DNA of 64,000 nucleotides from Acinetobacter johnsonii CIP 64.6 (GTDB taxonomy: Bacteria > Pseudomonadota > Gammaproteobacteria > Pseudomonadales > Moraxellaceae), in NCBI RefSeq assembly GCF_000368045.1, contig NZ_KB849234.1:371102-435101 (forward strand), given 5' to 3'. The notes below the pieces were generated by a model that saw only the letters and a list, made by a program, of their open reading frames with translations, searched no databases and was not told the origin of the DNA. Below, one piece after another: positions 18,701 through 27,245 of the stretch (positions are counted from its first letter, which is position 1; each line of letters starts with the position of its first letter). Position numbers and translations under genes: made by a program.

Positions 18701-19833
18701 GTTGGTGGCTCGCCTGGACGCATTACTTTGTAGATTTCTACCAATGCTTCTTCACGACCTGTCGTGGTGTCTGCACGTAAAGTATCTGCAACGAATGAAC
18801 CACGGTCGATGTCATTGGTGAATAGAATGTTAAATTGTTTAACACCCCCTTCAGCCAATTTCACCATCACTTCATGGCTTAACAAGGTATTAGCTGCAAT
18901 CACATCACCATCTTTAAGTGGGATGTCTTCTGCAGTAATGCGCTCGTACAAGTACTCATCTGGCACAGAAAGTTTTTCTAGGCCAGCAGCTTCCATTTGA
19001 CGCACATGACGCGCGTTGATACGCTTGCCTTGCTCAACAATGGTTTTGCCATCATTATCTACGATGTCAAATTGTGCCATTTCGCCACGTAAGCGTTCTG
19101 GAACAAGGTCAATCTGGTAGCTACCCATGTCTAGGTATACAGGCACTTTTTCATAGAACAAGTCTAAGATTTTCGCATTGTTATAACCCAAAGCACGAAG
19201 AACCACAGTCGCGAGTAATTTACGACGACGGTCAATACGCACAAATACAAGGTCTTTTGCGTCAAATTCGAAGTCTAACCATGAACCACGGTAAGGAATA
19301 ATACGCGCAGAATAAAGCACTTTACCACTAGAGTGGGTTTTGCCTTTATCGTGGTCAAAGAACACGCCTGGTGAACGGTGTAATTGAGATACGATTACAC
19401 GCTCAGTACCATTAATAACGAATGTACCGTTATCGGTCATGAGTGGCATTTCACCCATGTACACTTCTTGCTCGCGCACGTCTTTAATTGATTTAGTTTC
19501 GCGATCTTTTAAGATCAAACGAATTTTTACGCGCATTGGTGCTGCATAAGTTGAGCCACGAAGAATACATTCGCGTACATCAAACTCAGGCTTACCAAGA
19601 CTATACTCAACAAATTCTAAAGCAGCATTGCCAGAATAACTTTCTATAGGAAAAACTGAACGAAACGCGGCTTGCAGACCGATATCTTCGCGGTTTTTTG
19701 GTGATTTGCCATCTTGTAAAAATGTTCTGTACGAGTCGACTTGAATCGCGAGCAAGTACGGAGCATCCATAACACTAGGCAATTTACCAAAATTCTTACG
19801 GATCCGTTTCTTTTCGGTATATGAGTATGCCAT
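15745..19833 (-). CDS. rpoB: RNA polymerase beta subunit
   Basis: Core RNA polymerase beta subunit, 1,362 residues, full length. The rifampicin-binding region reads [20 protein letters not shown] followed by RVSALG; the Asp, His and Ser positions most often altered in resistant strains are wild type, so the sequence gives no sign of rifampicin resistance. The C-terminal motifs ([22 protein letters not shown]) are present. GAGGA lies ahead of the ATG. The upstream 300 bases carry attenuator-like structures. Confidence 0.98.
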   Translation of the reverse strand: [1362 protein letters not shown]

Positions 19834-20134
19834 CTGGAGTCCTCGGAAAGTAAACCGAGCCCGCCTGCAGAACGGGCTCAGAAGGAATTACGCAGGCCGA
19901 TATGGCCACCACTTTTTACAAATGCTGCAATTTTCAGTGGTATTGAAACGCTTACCAATATTTTTAAATTTGAAAAATATTGGTAAACGTTTGATTCTTT
20001 TCTTTATTTTAATTTGATGGATTTTCCACCAAGCAAACAAAAATCGAGCCGATTATTGTAACGCAAAAAGGCTGATGACCCAAGAGCCATCAGCCAATTT
20101 TTGGGGTGAAATTAATATTCCCCCCCTGGTAACA
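19834..20134 (-). promoter_or_regulatory. rplL-rpoB intergenic region with attenuator-like structures
   Basis: Three inverted repeats lie between rplL and rpoB. In transcription order: (1) 20070-20095, ggctgatg/catcagcc followed by five T on the minus strand, an intrinsic terminator that some polymerases would read through; (2) 19946-19992, a 20-bp stem with one mismatch and a 7-base loop, long enough for RNase III cleavage; (3) 19857-19879, gagcccg/cgggctc, 24 bases before the rpoB start. Partial termination and processing between rplL and rpoB are known in E. coli; the parallel here is inference. Confidence 0.75.
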
Positions 20135-20500
20135 TTACTTAATAGTAATAGTAGCACCAGTTTCTTCAAGTTTTTTCTTAAGTTCTTCAGCTTCTTCTTT
20201 AGAAACTGCTTCTTTAAGAACTGAAGGAGCACCTTCAACCATGTCTTTAGCTTCTTTCAAGCCAAGACCAGTGATTTCACGAACTGCTTTAATTACAGCT
20301 ACTTTGTTCGCGCCGAAAGAAGTCAACTCAACGTTGAATTCTGATTGCTCTTCAGCAGCAGCAGCAGCAGGACCTGCAGCTACAGCTACAGCAGCAGCAG
20401 ATACGTTGAATTTTTCTTCGAAAGCAGAAATAAGTTCAACAAGTTCAAGAACAGTTTTTTCAGCAACTGCGTTTAAGATTTCTTCGTTTGTTAAAGCCAT
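20135..20500 (-). CDS. rplL: 50S ribosomal protein L7/L12
   Basis: A 121-residue acidic ribosomal stalk protein. The N-terminal dimerisation helix (NEEILNAVAEKTVLELVELI) is followed by an Ala-rich hinge and the C-terminal domain with VKEAKD-like and GAKVEVK-like segments (here LGLKEAKDMVEG ... ATITIK) that bind translation factors. It follows rplJ by 48 bases. Normal length. Confidence 0.98.
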   Translation of the reverse strand: MALTNEEILNAVAEKTVLELVELISAFEEKFNVSAAAVAVAAGPAAAAAEEQSEFNVELTSFGANKVAVIKAVREITGLGLKEAKDMVEGAPSVLKEAVSKEEAEELKKKLEETGATITIK

Positions 20501-20548
20501 GAGAGTAACTCCAAATGGGTATTGAATGATGTGTGTTTAAGTTTGAGC

Positions 20549-21055
20549 TTATGCAGCTTCTGACTCGTTTTTCTCTTGAAGCGCTGTAAGTAAGCGACCC
20601 AATTTCGAAATAGGAGCTTGAAGAACGCTTGCAAGCATAGTAAGCGCTTTCTCTTGGTTTGGAAGATTCGCGATAACGCTAACTTCTTCGCCTTGATAAA
20701 GTTTGCCTTCAAATGCAGCAGCTTTAAGTTCAAATGCTTTGTTAGTTTTCGCAAATTCTTCGAATAAGCGTGCCGCAGCACCCATATCATCTGCAGAAGT
20801 TGAGAAAGCTAAAATTGTTGGGCCAACAAGGTTGTCGTTCAAGATATTGAATGGAGTATCTTGAAGAGCACGTTTAGCCAAAGTATTACGTACAACACGT
20901 GTAGCAACACCTAACTTACGAGCTTCAACACGAAGAGCAGTTAATTGCTCAACAGTTAAACCTTGGTAGTCAGCAACAACAGCAGCAAACGCAGTAGAAG
21001 CAACTTCAGTTACTTCAGCAACGATCTGTTTTTTGCCTTCGATAAGAAGAGCCAT
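20549..21055 (-). CDS. rplJ: 50S ribosomal protein L10
   Basis: A 168-residue stalk base protein that anchors L7/L12 dimers on 23S rRNA. The N-terminal part carries the RNA-binding AVVADYQGLTVEQLTALR signature and the C-terminal helix binds L7/L12. GGAGGT precedes the ATG. In related bacteria the L10-L12 complex represses its own mRNA by binding the leader, which here would be the 298 bases upstream. Confidence 0.98.
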   Translation of the reverse strand: MALLIEGKKQIVAEVTEVASTAFAAVVADYQGLTVEQLTALRVEARKLGVATRVVRNTLAKRALQDTPFNILNDNLVGPTILAFSTSADDMGAAARLFEEFAKTNKAFELKAAAFEGKLYQGEEVSVIANLPNQEKALTMLASVLQAPISKLGRLLTALQEKNESEAA

Positions 21056-21353
21056 TGTAAAACCTCCTAACGGTGATTTATGTACTTACGCGAAGTACAC
21101 TCCCAATTCGCAAGTTCATCACTGAACTTACACGCGGAGGATGAACAAATCACACCACCGCGTCTACTCAGGCTGGGAAATTAAGAAAGTAATCGAAATT
21201 ACTCTCGCCTGAGGTCTTTGACGCTGATAAATCTACATTTACCAATTCAAAGTTTGCCTAAGTTTGCAAAATACGACAGAGCGTTTCTTGCGTAAAAATC
21301 AAAGCAGCGCTTTGATTTTTACTCAGGGCTTTAAAATTCTGTCTAAGTAAAAC
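21056..21353 (-). promoter_or_regulatory. rplJ leader with strong hairpin
   Basis: The 298-base rplA-rplJ gap contains a perfect 14-bp stem with 3-base loop (21292-21322, gtaaaaatcaaagc/gctttgatttttac) just after rplA, plus shorter hairpins near 21189-21204 (agtaat-cgaa-attact) and near 21080-21098 (gtactt/aagtac). The first could end or protect the rplKA transcript; the later ones fit an L10-binding leader. The promoter could not be placed with confidence. Confidence 0.6.
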
Positions 21354-22049
21354 TTAGTTAGAAACGTTGCTTACATCAACAACAAGACCAGGACCCATAG
21401 TTGAGCTCAAAGTGATCTTTTTGATGTATACACCTTTAGATGTCGCAGGCTTTAACTTTTTCAAGTCTGCAATCAAAGTTTCAACGTTTTGACGAACAGC
21501 TTCAGCAGAGAAATCTACTTGACCGATCGCAGCGTGGATAATACCCGCTTTGTCTACACGGTAACGTGCTTGACCAGCTTTTGCATTTTTAACTGCACCA
21601 GCTACGTCAGGAGTTACAGTACCCACTTTAGGGTTTGGCATTAAGCCACGTGGACCAAGAATCGTACCCAACTTACCCACAACGCGCATTGCATCAGGAG
21701 CAGCAATTACTACGTCAAAGTCAAGGTTACCCGCTTGAATGCTTTCAGCAAGGTCATCAAAACCAACGATGTCTGCGCCTTCAGCTTTAGCAGCTTCAGC
21801 AGCAGCGCCTTGAGCAAACACAGCTACACGTACAGTTTTACCAGTACCTGCAGGAAGTGTAGTCGCGCCACGAACAACTTGGTCAGATTTACGAGGGTCA
21901 ACACCTAGGTTTACCGCAACATCCAAAGATTCTTTGAATTTCGCAGCAGGAAGACCAGCAAGAACAGCTACTGCTTCTTCTAAAGTGTAAACTTTGTTTG
22001 CTTCAATAGCAGCAGCAATGGCTTTTTGACGTTTAGTTAACTTTGCCAT
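21354..22049 (-). CDS. rplA: 50S ribosomal protein L1
   Basis: A 231-residue L1 protein, full length. The two-domain L1 fold is indicated by the conserved signature region LGTILGPRGLMPNPKVGTV. L1 sits on the ribosome's mobile stalk and, in other bacteria, represses the rplK-rplA mRNA. It starts 3 bases after the rplK stop, so the two genes are translationally linked. Confidence 0.98.
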   Translation of the reverse strand: MAKLTKRQKAIAAAIEANKVYTLEEAVAVLAGLPAAKFKESLDVAVNLGVDPRKSDQVVRGATTLPAGTGKTVRVAVFAQGAAAEAAKAEGADIVGFDDLAESIQAGNLDFDVVIAAPDAMRVVGKLGTILGPRGLMPNPKVGTVTPDVAGAVKNAKAGQARYRVDKAGIIHAAIGQVDFSAEAVRQNVETLIADLKKLKPATSKGVYIKKITLSSTMGPGLVVDVSNVSN

Positions 22050-22052
22050 GTC

Positions 22053-22481
22053 TTATAGCTCCACTTCCAAGCCCATAGAACGTGCAGAACCAGCGATGGT
22101 ACGAACACGTGCGTCTAAATCAGCACCAGTTAAATCTGGTTCTTTAGTAGTCGCGATTTCTTCCAATTGAGCACGAGTCAACTTACCAACTTTAGTTTTG
22201 TTAGGTACAGCAGAACCCTTTTGGATACCAGCAGCTTTCTTAAGAAGAATAGATGCAGGAGGAGTTTTCATGATGAATGTGAACGACTTGTCGTTGTACA
22301 CAGTGATCACGACTGGAATTGGTAAACCAACTTCAAGTTTTTGTGTCGCAGCATTGAATTCTTTACAGAATGCCATGATGTTAACACCACGTTGACCCAA
22401 TGCAGGACCAATCGGTGGAGATGGATTCGCTTTACCAGCTGGAACTTGCAGCTTGATATAGCCGTCAATCTTCTTAGCCAT
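22053..22481 (-). CDS. rplK: 50S ribosomal protein L11
   Basis: A 142-residue ribosomal protein that binds the GTPase-associated centre of 23S rRNA. The proline-rich N-terminal linker (KANPSPPIGPALGQRGVNIM) and the C-terminal GSARSMGL RNA-binding signature are present. First gene of the rplKA unit, with a structured 118-base leader after nusG. Confidence 0.98.
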   Translation of the reverse strand: MAKKIDGYIKLQVPAGKANPSPPIGPALGQRGVNIMAFCKEFNAATQKLEVGLPIPVVITVYNDKSFTFIMKTPPASILLKKAAGIQKGSAVPNKTKVGKLTRAQLEEIATTKEPDLTGADLDARVRTIAGSARSMGLEVEL

Positions 22482-22599
22482 TTCAAATTACCTCTGGGTA
22501 CAAACGCCGATGAAGGCTCCCCAATTTCTAAGTAACGATACCGTTACAACAACAATGCCTGACTTATAAATAAGCCAGGCGTTTTTCAACCACTTCGAA
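22482..22599 (-). promoter_or_regulatory. rplK leader region
   Basis: Two hairpins lie between nusG and rplK: gcctg-cttat/ataag-caggc (22557-22580, one mismatch) and gtaacg/cgttac (22532-22547). This is the place where L1 autogenous control acts in other bacteria; a match to the L1 binding structure is inferred, not proven. Confidence 0.45.
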
Positions 22600-23133
22600 T
22601 TAAACTGATTTTTCGACTTGGCGAAATTCCAGCTCAACCTGAGTTGGTCGATTAAATACATTAATGGTCAACGTTAAACGTGACTTTTCGTATAGAACTT
22701 CTTCCACCACACCTTTAAAGTCTGTGAATGGACCGTCAATTACGAGTAATTCTTCGCCTGGTTCAAACATCGTCTTCGGACGTGGTGCTTCACCAGTATT
22801 GCGTACACGAGCAAGAATCGCATCTGCTTCACGTTGGGTAATTGGCGCCGGTTTCTCAGCCGTACCACCAATAAAACCTAAAACTTTTGGACATTCTTTA
22901 ACAATGTGCCAAGTTTCATCATTCATTTCCATTTCGACCAATACATAGCCTGGAAAGAACTTACGTTCAGATTTACGTTTCTTACCATCCTTCATTTCTA
23001 CCACTTCTTCGGTAGGAACAAGGACTTCACCAAAGCTATCGGCTACAGCGCTACGCTGGATTCGATCATTAAGTGAACGCATCACTTGTTTTTCATAACC
23101 TGAATAGGCATGAATAATGTACCAACGTTTCAT
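22600..23133 (-). CDS. nusG: Transcription termination/antitermination factor NusG
   Basis: A 177-residue NusG. The N-terminal NGN domain begins MKRWYIIHAYSGYEKQV and contains the RNA-polymerase-binding FFPGYVLVEM segment; the C-terminal KOW domain starts near EPGEELLVIDGPFTDFKG. NusG bridges RNA polymerase with Rho or ribosomal S10. It starts 7 bases after secE. Confidence 0.98.
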   Translation of the reverse strand: MKRWYIIHAYSGYEKQVMRSLNDRIQRSAVADSFGEVLVPTEEVVEMKDGKKRKSERKFFPGYVLVEMEMNDETWHIVKECPKVLGFIGGTAEKPAPITQREADAILARVRNTGEAPRPKTMFEPGEELLVIDGPFTDFKGVVEEVLYEKSRLTLTINVFNRPTQVELEFRQVEKSV

Positions 23134-23140
23134 AGCTCTC

Positions 23141-23581
23141 TTACCCGATAATAAACTTCATTAACCAGCCCAAAATGTAGTCAAAACACCATAATAAAAT
23201 GGATGCAACAACTACAACCGCAAGCACCTGCCAAGATGTGGTCATGGTCTCTTGCTTCGTTGGCCAAGTCACTCGACGCAGCTCAATTCGTGAGTCTTTC
23301 AACAAACGAGCAAAGCCTTTGCCTTGATGGGTGGCGTATAATAAACCGAATGCCACGATGATACAAGCCAAAATTACCCCAACGCGCACCCAGATATCGT
23401 TGGCTGGTGCCCAATACGCTGGTAGGTGTTGATTCACCATGGTCGCACCAATTAATAAAATCAATGCGATAATCCATAAGACGACGTCTAGGGGAGAACC
23501 AGATTTAACTACTTCAGCAGAATTATTTCTTTGAGGGATTGCCGCGTCGCTTTGTGCGTCGCGTAATTTTTCATTCGACAT
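23141..23581 (-). CDS. secE: Preprotein translocase subunit SecE
   Basis: A 146-residue inner-membrane subunit of SecYEG with three membrane segments, as in other gammaproteobacteria. The conserved amphipathic helix and hinge before the last segment is RRVTWPTKQETM. The N-terminal 30 residues are charged and slightly longer than in E. coli. Paired with nusG as usual. Confidence 0.97.
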   Translation of the reverse strand: MSNEKLRDAQSDAAIPQRNNSAEVVKSGSPLDVVLWIIALILLIGATMVNQHLPAYWAPANDIWVRVGVILACIIVAFGLLYATHQGKGFARLLKDSRIELRRVTWPTKQETMTTSWQVLAVVVVASILLWCFDYILGWLMKFIIG

Positions 23582-23657
23582 TTTTGTACTCGTCGTAGGT
23601 TTCGCGACTTATTATATGACCAGTTTTGCCGACATCAAGCGTCTTTTATAAAAAAGT

Positions 23658-23733
23658 TGGCAGGCCAGGAGGGACTCGAACCCCCAACATTCGGTTTTGG
23701 AGACCGACGCTCTACCAATTGAACTACTGACCT
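23658..23733 (-). tRNA. trpT: tRNA-Trp (CCA)
   Basis: A 76-base cloverleaf with encoded CCA. The anticodon loop is ctCCAaa on a cggt/accg stem, the T arm contains ggttcgagtcc, and the body closely matches E. coli tRNA-Trp (agtagttcaattggtagagc). It lies between tuf and secE and is probably cut from their transcript. Confidence 0.98.
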
Positions 23734-23781
23734 GCAAAACAAATTGGAGCCAAAACCCCAATTTGTAATTTTATTTTATAA

Positions 23782-24972
23782 TTATGCAGTTACTTTAGCA
23801 ACTACACCAGCACCAACGGTACGGCCACCTTCACGGATCGCAAAACGTAGACCTGGGTCCATTGCGATTGGGTGGATTAATTCTACTGACATTTCTACAT
23901 TGTCACCAGGCATAACCATTTCAACGCCATCTTGTAATTTGATCGCGCCAGTTACGTCAGTTGTACGGAAGTAGAACTGTGGACGGTAACCGTTAAGGAA
24001 TGGAGTATGACGACCACCTTCTTCTTTAGAAAGTACGTATACTTCTGCATCGAATTTAGTGTGCGGCTTGATTGCACCTGGTTTAGCAAGTACTTGACCA
24101 CGTTGTACGTCTTCACGCTTAGTACCACGTAGAAGAACACCACAGTTCTCGCCCGCACGGCCTTCGTCTAGAAGTTTACGGAACATTTCTACGCCAGTAA
24201 CTGTAGTTACTTGAGTATCACGGATACCAACGATTTCAACTGATTCGCCTACTTTCACAATACCAGTTTCTACACGGCCAGTTACTACTGTACCACGACC
24301 AGAAATAGAGAATACGTCTTCGATTGGCATTAAGAATGCTTGGTCGATTGCACGTACTGGCTCTGGAATATAAGTGTCAAGCGCGTCAACAAGTGCAACA
24401 ACTGCTTCTTCGCCATACTGACCAGCGTCACCGTTAAGTGCAAGAAGAGCTGAACCACGGATAACTGGAGTGTCATCACCTGGGAAGTCATAAGTAGAAA
24501 GAAGTTCACGAACTTCCATTTCTACTAATTCAAGAAGTTCTTCATCATCAACAAGGTCACACTTGTTAAGGAATACAAGAATGTAAGGTACACCAACCTG
24601 ACGAGAAAGAAGGATGTGTTCACGAGTCTGTGGCATTGGACCATCAGTCGCAGCACATACAAGGATCGCGCCGTCCATCTGAGCAGCACCAGTAATCATG
24701 TTTTTAACATAATCGGCGTGGCCCGGGCAGTCTACGTGTGCGTAGTGACGAGTTGGAGAATCGTATTCTACGTGTGAAGTATTAATTGTAATACCACGTG
24801 CTTTTTCTTCTGGTGCAGAGTCAATTGCAGCGTAGTCTTTCGCTTCGCCACCGAATTTCTTCGCACATACAGTTGCAATTGCAGCTGTTAAAGTTGTTTT
24901 ACCATGGTCAACGTGACCGATTGTGCCCACGTTAACGTGTGGCTTATTACGTTCAAACTTAGCCTTAGCCAT
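23782..24972 (-). CDS. tuf: Elongation factor Tu
   Basis: A 396-residue GTPase that delivers aminoacyl-tRNA to the ribosome. GTP-binding motifs are GHVDHGKT, DCPGHADYV and NKCDLVDD; domains 2 and 3 follow at full length. The ATG at 24972 (MAKAKFERNKP) is preferred over that at 24978 because GAGGAAG lies seven bases upstream of it and homologues begin there. Preceded by four tRNA genes in an order like E. coli thrU-tyrU-glyT-thrT-tufB. Confidence 0.98.
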   Translation of the reverse strand: MAKAKFERNKPHVNVGTIGHVDHGKTTLTAAIATVCAKKFGGEAKDYAAIDSAPEEKARGITINTSHVEYDSPTRHYAHVDCPGHADYVKNMITGAAQMDGAILVCAATDGPMPQTREHILLSRQVGVPYILVFLNKCDLVDDEELLELVEMEVRELLSTYDFPGDDTPVIRGSALLALNGDAGQYGEEAVVALVDALDTYIPEPVRAIDQAFLMPIEDVFSISGRGTVVTGRVETGIVKVGESVEIVGIRDTQVTTVTGVEMFRKLLDEGRAGENCGVLLRGTKREDVQRGQVLAKPGAIKPHTKFDAEVYVLSKEEGGRHTPFLNGYRPQFYFRTTDVTGAIKLQDGVEMVMPGDNVEMSVELIHPIAMDPGLRFAIREGGRTVGAGVVAKVTA

Positions 24973-25118
24973 GCTCATCTTCCTCGTTTACGTCGAACAC
25001 AGGTATAAACAACTCAGTATCGACACATCGCCTAAAAAATCAAACACCAAATACTTGAAAAGCAGACTAATAAGCCTGCTTCTTTAAAAATTTGTAGAAA
25101 ATCTACTAAACTGTAATC

Positions 25119-25193
<75 letters not shown>

Positions 25194-25210
25194 AAATATA
25201 AAACTTCAAA

Positions 25211-25286
25211 TGGAGCGGGAGACGAGGGTCGAACTCGCGACATGTAGCTTGGAAGGCTACCGCTCTACCAACTGAGCTACTCCCGC
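25211..25286 (-). tRNA. tRNA-Gly (TCC)
   Basis: A 76-base cloverleaf including CCA: acceptor gcgggag/ctcccgc, anticodon loop ctTCCaa on gtagc/gctac. Third tRNA of the cluster. Confidence 0.97.
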
Positions 25287-25327
25287 ACGATGTTGGTACA
25301 AAGACCACTTTCTTGAAGTCTTAAAAT

Positions 25328-25411
25328 TGGTGGTGAGGGAAGGATTCGAACCTTCGAAACTTTCGTAGCGGAGTTACAGTCCGCCCCCTTTGACCGCTCG
25401 GGAACCTCACC
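25328..25411 (-). tRNA. tRNA-Tyr (GTA)
   Basis: An 84-base class II tRNA with encoded CCA, a long variable arm, acceptor ggtgagg/cctcacc and anticodon loop ctGTAac on gcgga/tccgc. Confidence 0.97.
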
Positions 25412-25465
25412 ATTTTACACTTACTTCAGTGTCGTTCTTTACTTAACTTACTCAACCCTCTAAGA

Positions 25466-25541
<76 letters not shown>

Positions 25542-25582
25542 GTTTCTTAGTGTTTCGTACGTTTCGTATCGGAACGGTGTGC

Positions 25583-25610
25583 AGTTTAGCAAAACTCAAA
25601 ATCCTTGCAA
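25583..25610 (-). promoter_or_regulatory. Probable promoter of the tRNA-tuf operon
   Basis: On the minus strand TTGCAA (25610-25605) and TAAACT (25588-25583) are spaced by 16 bases, with start expected near 25576, upstream of tRNA-Thr(TGT). Confidence 0.6.
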
Positions 25611-25639
25611 GTGTTTTTTTCAAAAAAAACGTCAAAAAC

Positions 25640-27133
25640 TCACAAAATCAATCCGTTTGATGATAATTCAACCGCTTTGATCACTGCGCGAGCTTTTATT
25701 TGGGTTTCATTCCACTCAGATTCAGGATTTGAGTCATAAACAAGCCCCGCTCCTGCCTGAACATAGACCTTATTTTCACGAATAACGCAGGTACGAATCG
25801 CAATCGACATATCCATTTCGCCATGCCAGCCCAAATAACCAACAGCACCACCAAAAATTCCACGTTTTACGGGCTCAACTTGGTCAATAATTTCCATTGC
25901 ACGAATTTTTGGTGCACCTGAAAGTGTGCCTGCGGGGAAAGTTGCTTTAAAAACATCCAAGGCATCTACATCATCACGAACTTCGCCTTGCACATTGGAA
26001 ACAATATGCATGACATGCGAATAACGTTCGATCACCATTTGATCAGTCACTTGCACTTTGCCAATTTTCGAGACGCGACCGACATCATTTCGACCCAAGT
26101 CAATCAGCATTAAATGTTCAGCAATCTCTTTTTCATCCGACAGCAAGTCTTGTTCAAGTGCTAAATCTTCTTCTTTGGTTTTACCACGCGGTCGCGTACC
26201 TGCCAGCGGACGCACGGTTGCAATACCATTTTCAAGGCGAGATAAAATTTCAGGGGAAGAACCAACAATATGAAAAGGTTGATTATTTTCCAAAGTTTGC
26301 CCTTGCACCAAGAACAAATAAGGCGATGGGTTCAAATGACGTAGCGCGCGATAGACTTGTAAAGGTTCACCATCAAAGTCAGAGACCATACGATGCCCTG
26401 GTACCACCTGCATCACATCGCCCGCACGAATATACTCTTTCACCGTTTCAATCGATTCTAAGAATTTTGCTTTGCCCGTGAGTGACTCAAAATGCGGTGC
26501 AGTATGCGGCGTGGCTTTTAAACTAATTGGCGTTGCGAGCAAATCTTCCAAAACATCCAGTTGCTGCTGGGCTTGGCTATACGCATCTGCGTCAACTACA
26601 TCGACATGCACGATCAGGAATAGCGTATCTTTTAAGTTATCAAACACAATCACTGTTTTAGACAACATCATCCAAATATCAGGCAAACCCACTGGATCTG
26701 CTTCTGGCGCATTATTTAAACGCGGTTCAATATAACGTACCGCATCATAACCAAAGTAGCCCACCAAGCCCCCTGTAAAGCTTGGCAGAGCAGGTAAATC
26801 AGCTTGAGTAGGTACTTTATACTGCGACTGAAAATCTCGAATAAATTGGAAAGGATCTGTACAAGGTTGATTTTCTATAGTGCCATCGGCTTGTTGAATG
26901 GTCAGCTCACCCGCGTTGCATGAGAACACGGTAGATTCACCTAAACCAATAATAGAATAGCGTGCCCAGTTCTCCCCACCTTCCACAGATTCAAACAAAT
27001 AGGCTTGCTTATGCTCTTTCAGGCGAGCAAAGACCGACAATGGTGTCTCAGTATCGGCTAAGCGCTGACGATAGACTGGAATCAGGTTATACCCTGCTGT
27101 TTTGAGTTGATCGAATTGAGTTTGCGTTGTCAT
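25640..27133 (-). CDS. trpE: Anthranilate synthase component I
   Basis: A 497-residue chorismate-using enzyme that makes anthranilate for tryptophan with the TrpG glutaminase. The tryptophan-feedback segment near residue 45 (YLFESVEGGENWARYS) and the catalytic core (GSSPEILSRL, PLAGTRPRGKT, HLMLIDLGRNDVGRV, GTLSGAPKIRAMEII) are all present. There is no trpG, trpD or trpC beside it in this window, so the trp genes are split. No leader peptide with tandem Trp codons was seen in the 112 bases upstream. Confidence 0.96.
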   Translation of the reverse strand: MTTQTQFDQLKTAGYNLIPVYRQRLADTETPLSVFARLKEHKQAYLFESVEGGENWARYSIIGLGESTVFSCNAGELTIQQADGTIENQPCTDPFQFIRDFQSQYKVPTQADLPALPSFTGGLVGYFGYDAVRYIEPRLNNAPEADPVGLPDIWMMLSKTVIVFDNLKDTLFLIVHVDVVDADAYSQAQQQLDVLEDLLATPISLKATPHTAPHFESLTGKAKFLESIETVKEYIRAGDVMQVVPGHRMVSDFDGEPLQVYRALRHLNPSPYLFLVQGQTLENNQPFHIVGSSPEILSRLENGIATVRPLAGTRPRGKTKEEDLALEQDLLSDEKEIAEHLMLIDLGRNDVGRVSKIGKVQVTDQMVIERYSHVMHIVSNVQGEVRDDVDALDVFKATFPAGTLSGAPKIRAMEIIDQVEPVKRGIFGGAVGYLGWHGEMDMSIAIRTCVIRENKVYVQAGAGLVYDSNPESEWNETQIKARAVIKAVELSSNGLIL

Positions 27134-27245
27134 GAGTGTTCTCTATTTTTTCAATATGGCGTGATTAGTTTTTTAAAATTAGTGGTTTGAGTTTCGCCAT
27201 CGAAAAGTCATATGTTTACTCATGTTCATTCCTTCGTTTGCAAAG

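Noticed and set aside
16860..19800. Rifampicin-resistance change in RpoB
   Set aside because: The resistance-determining residues read by eye are wild type.
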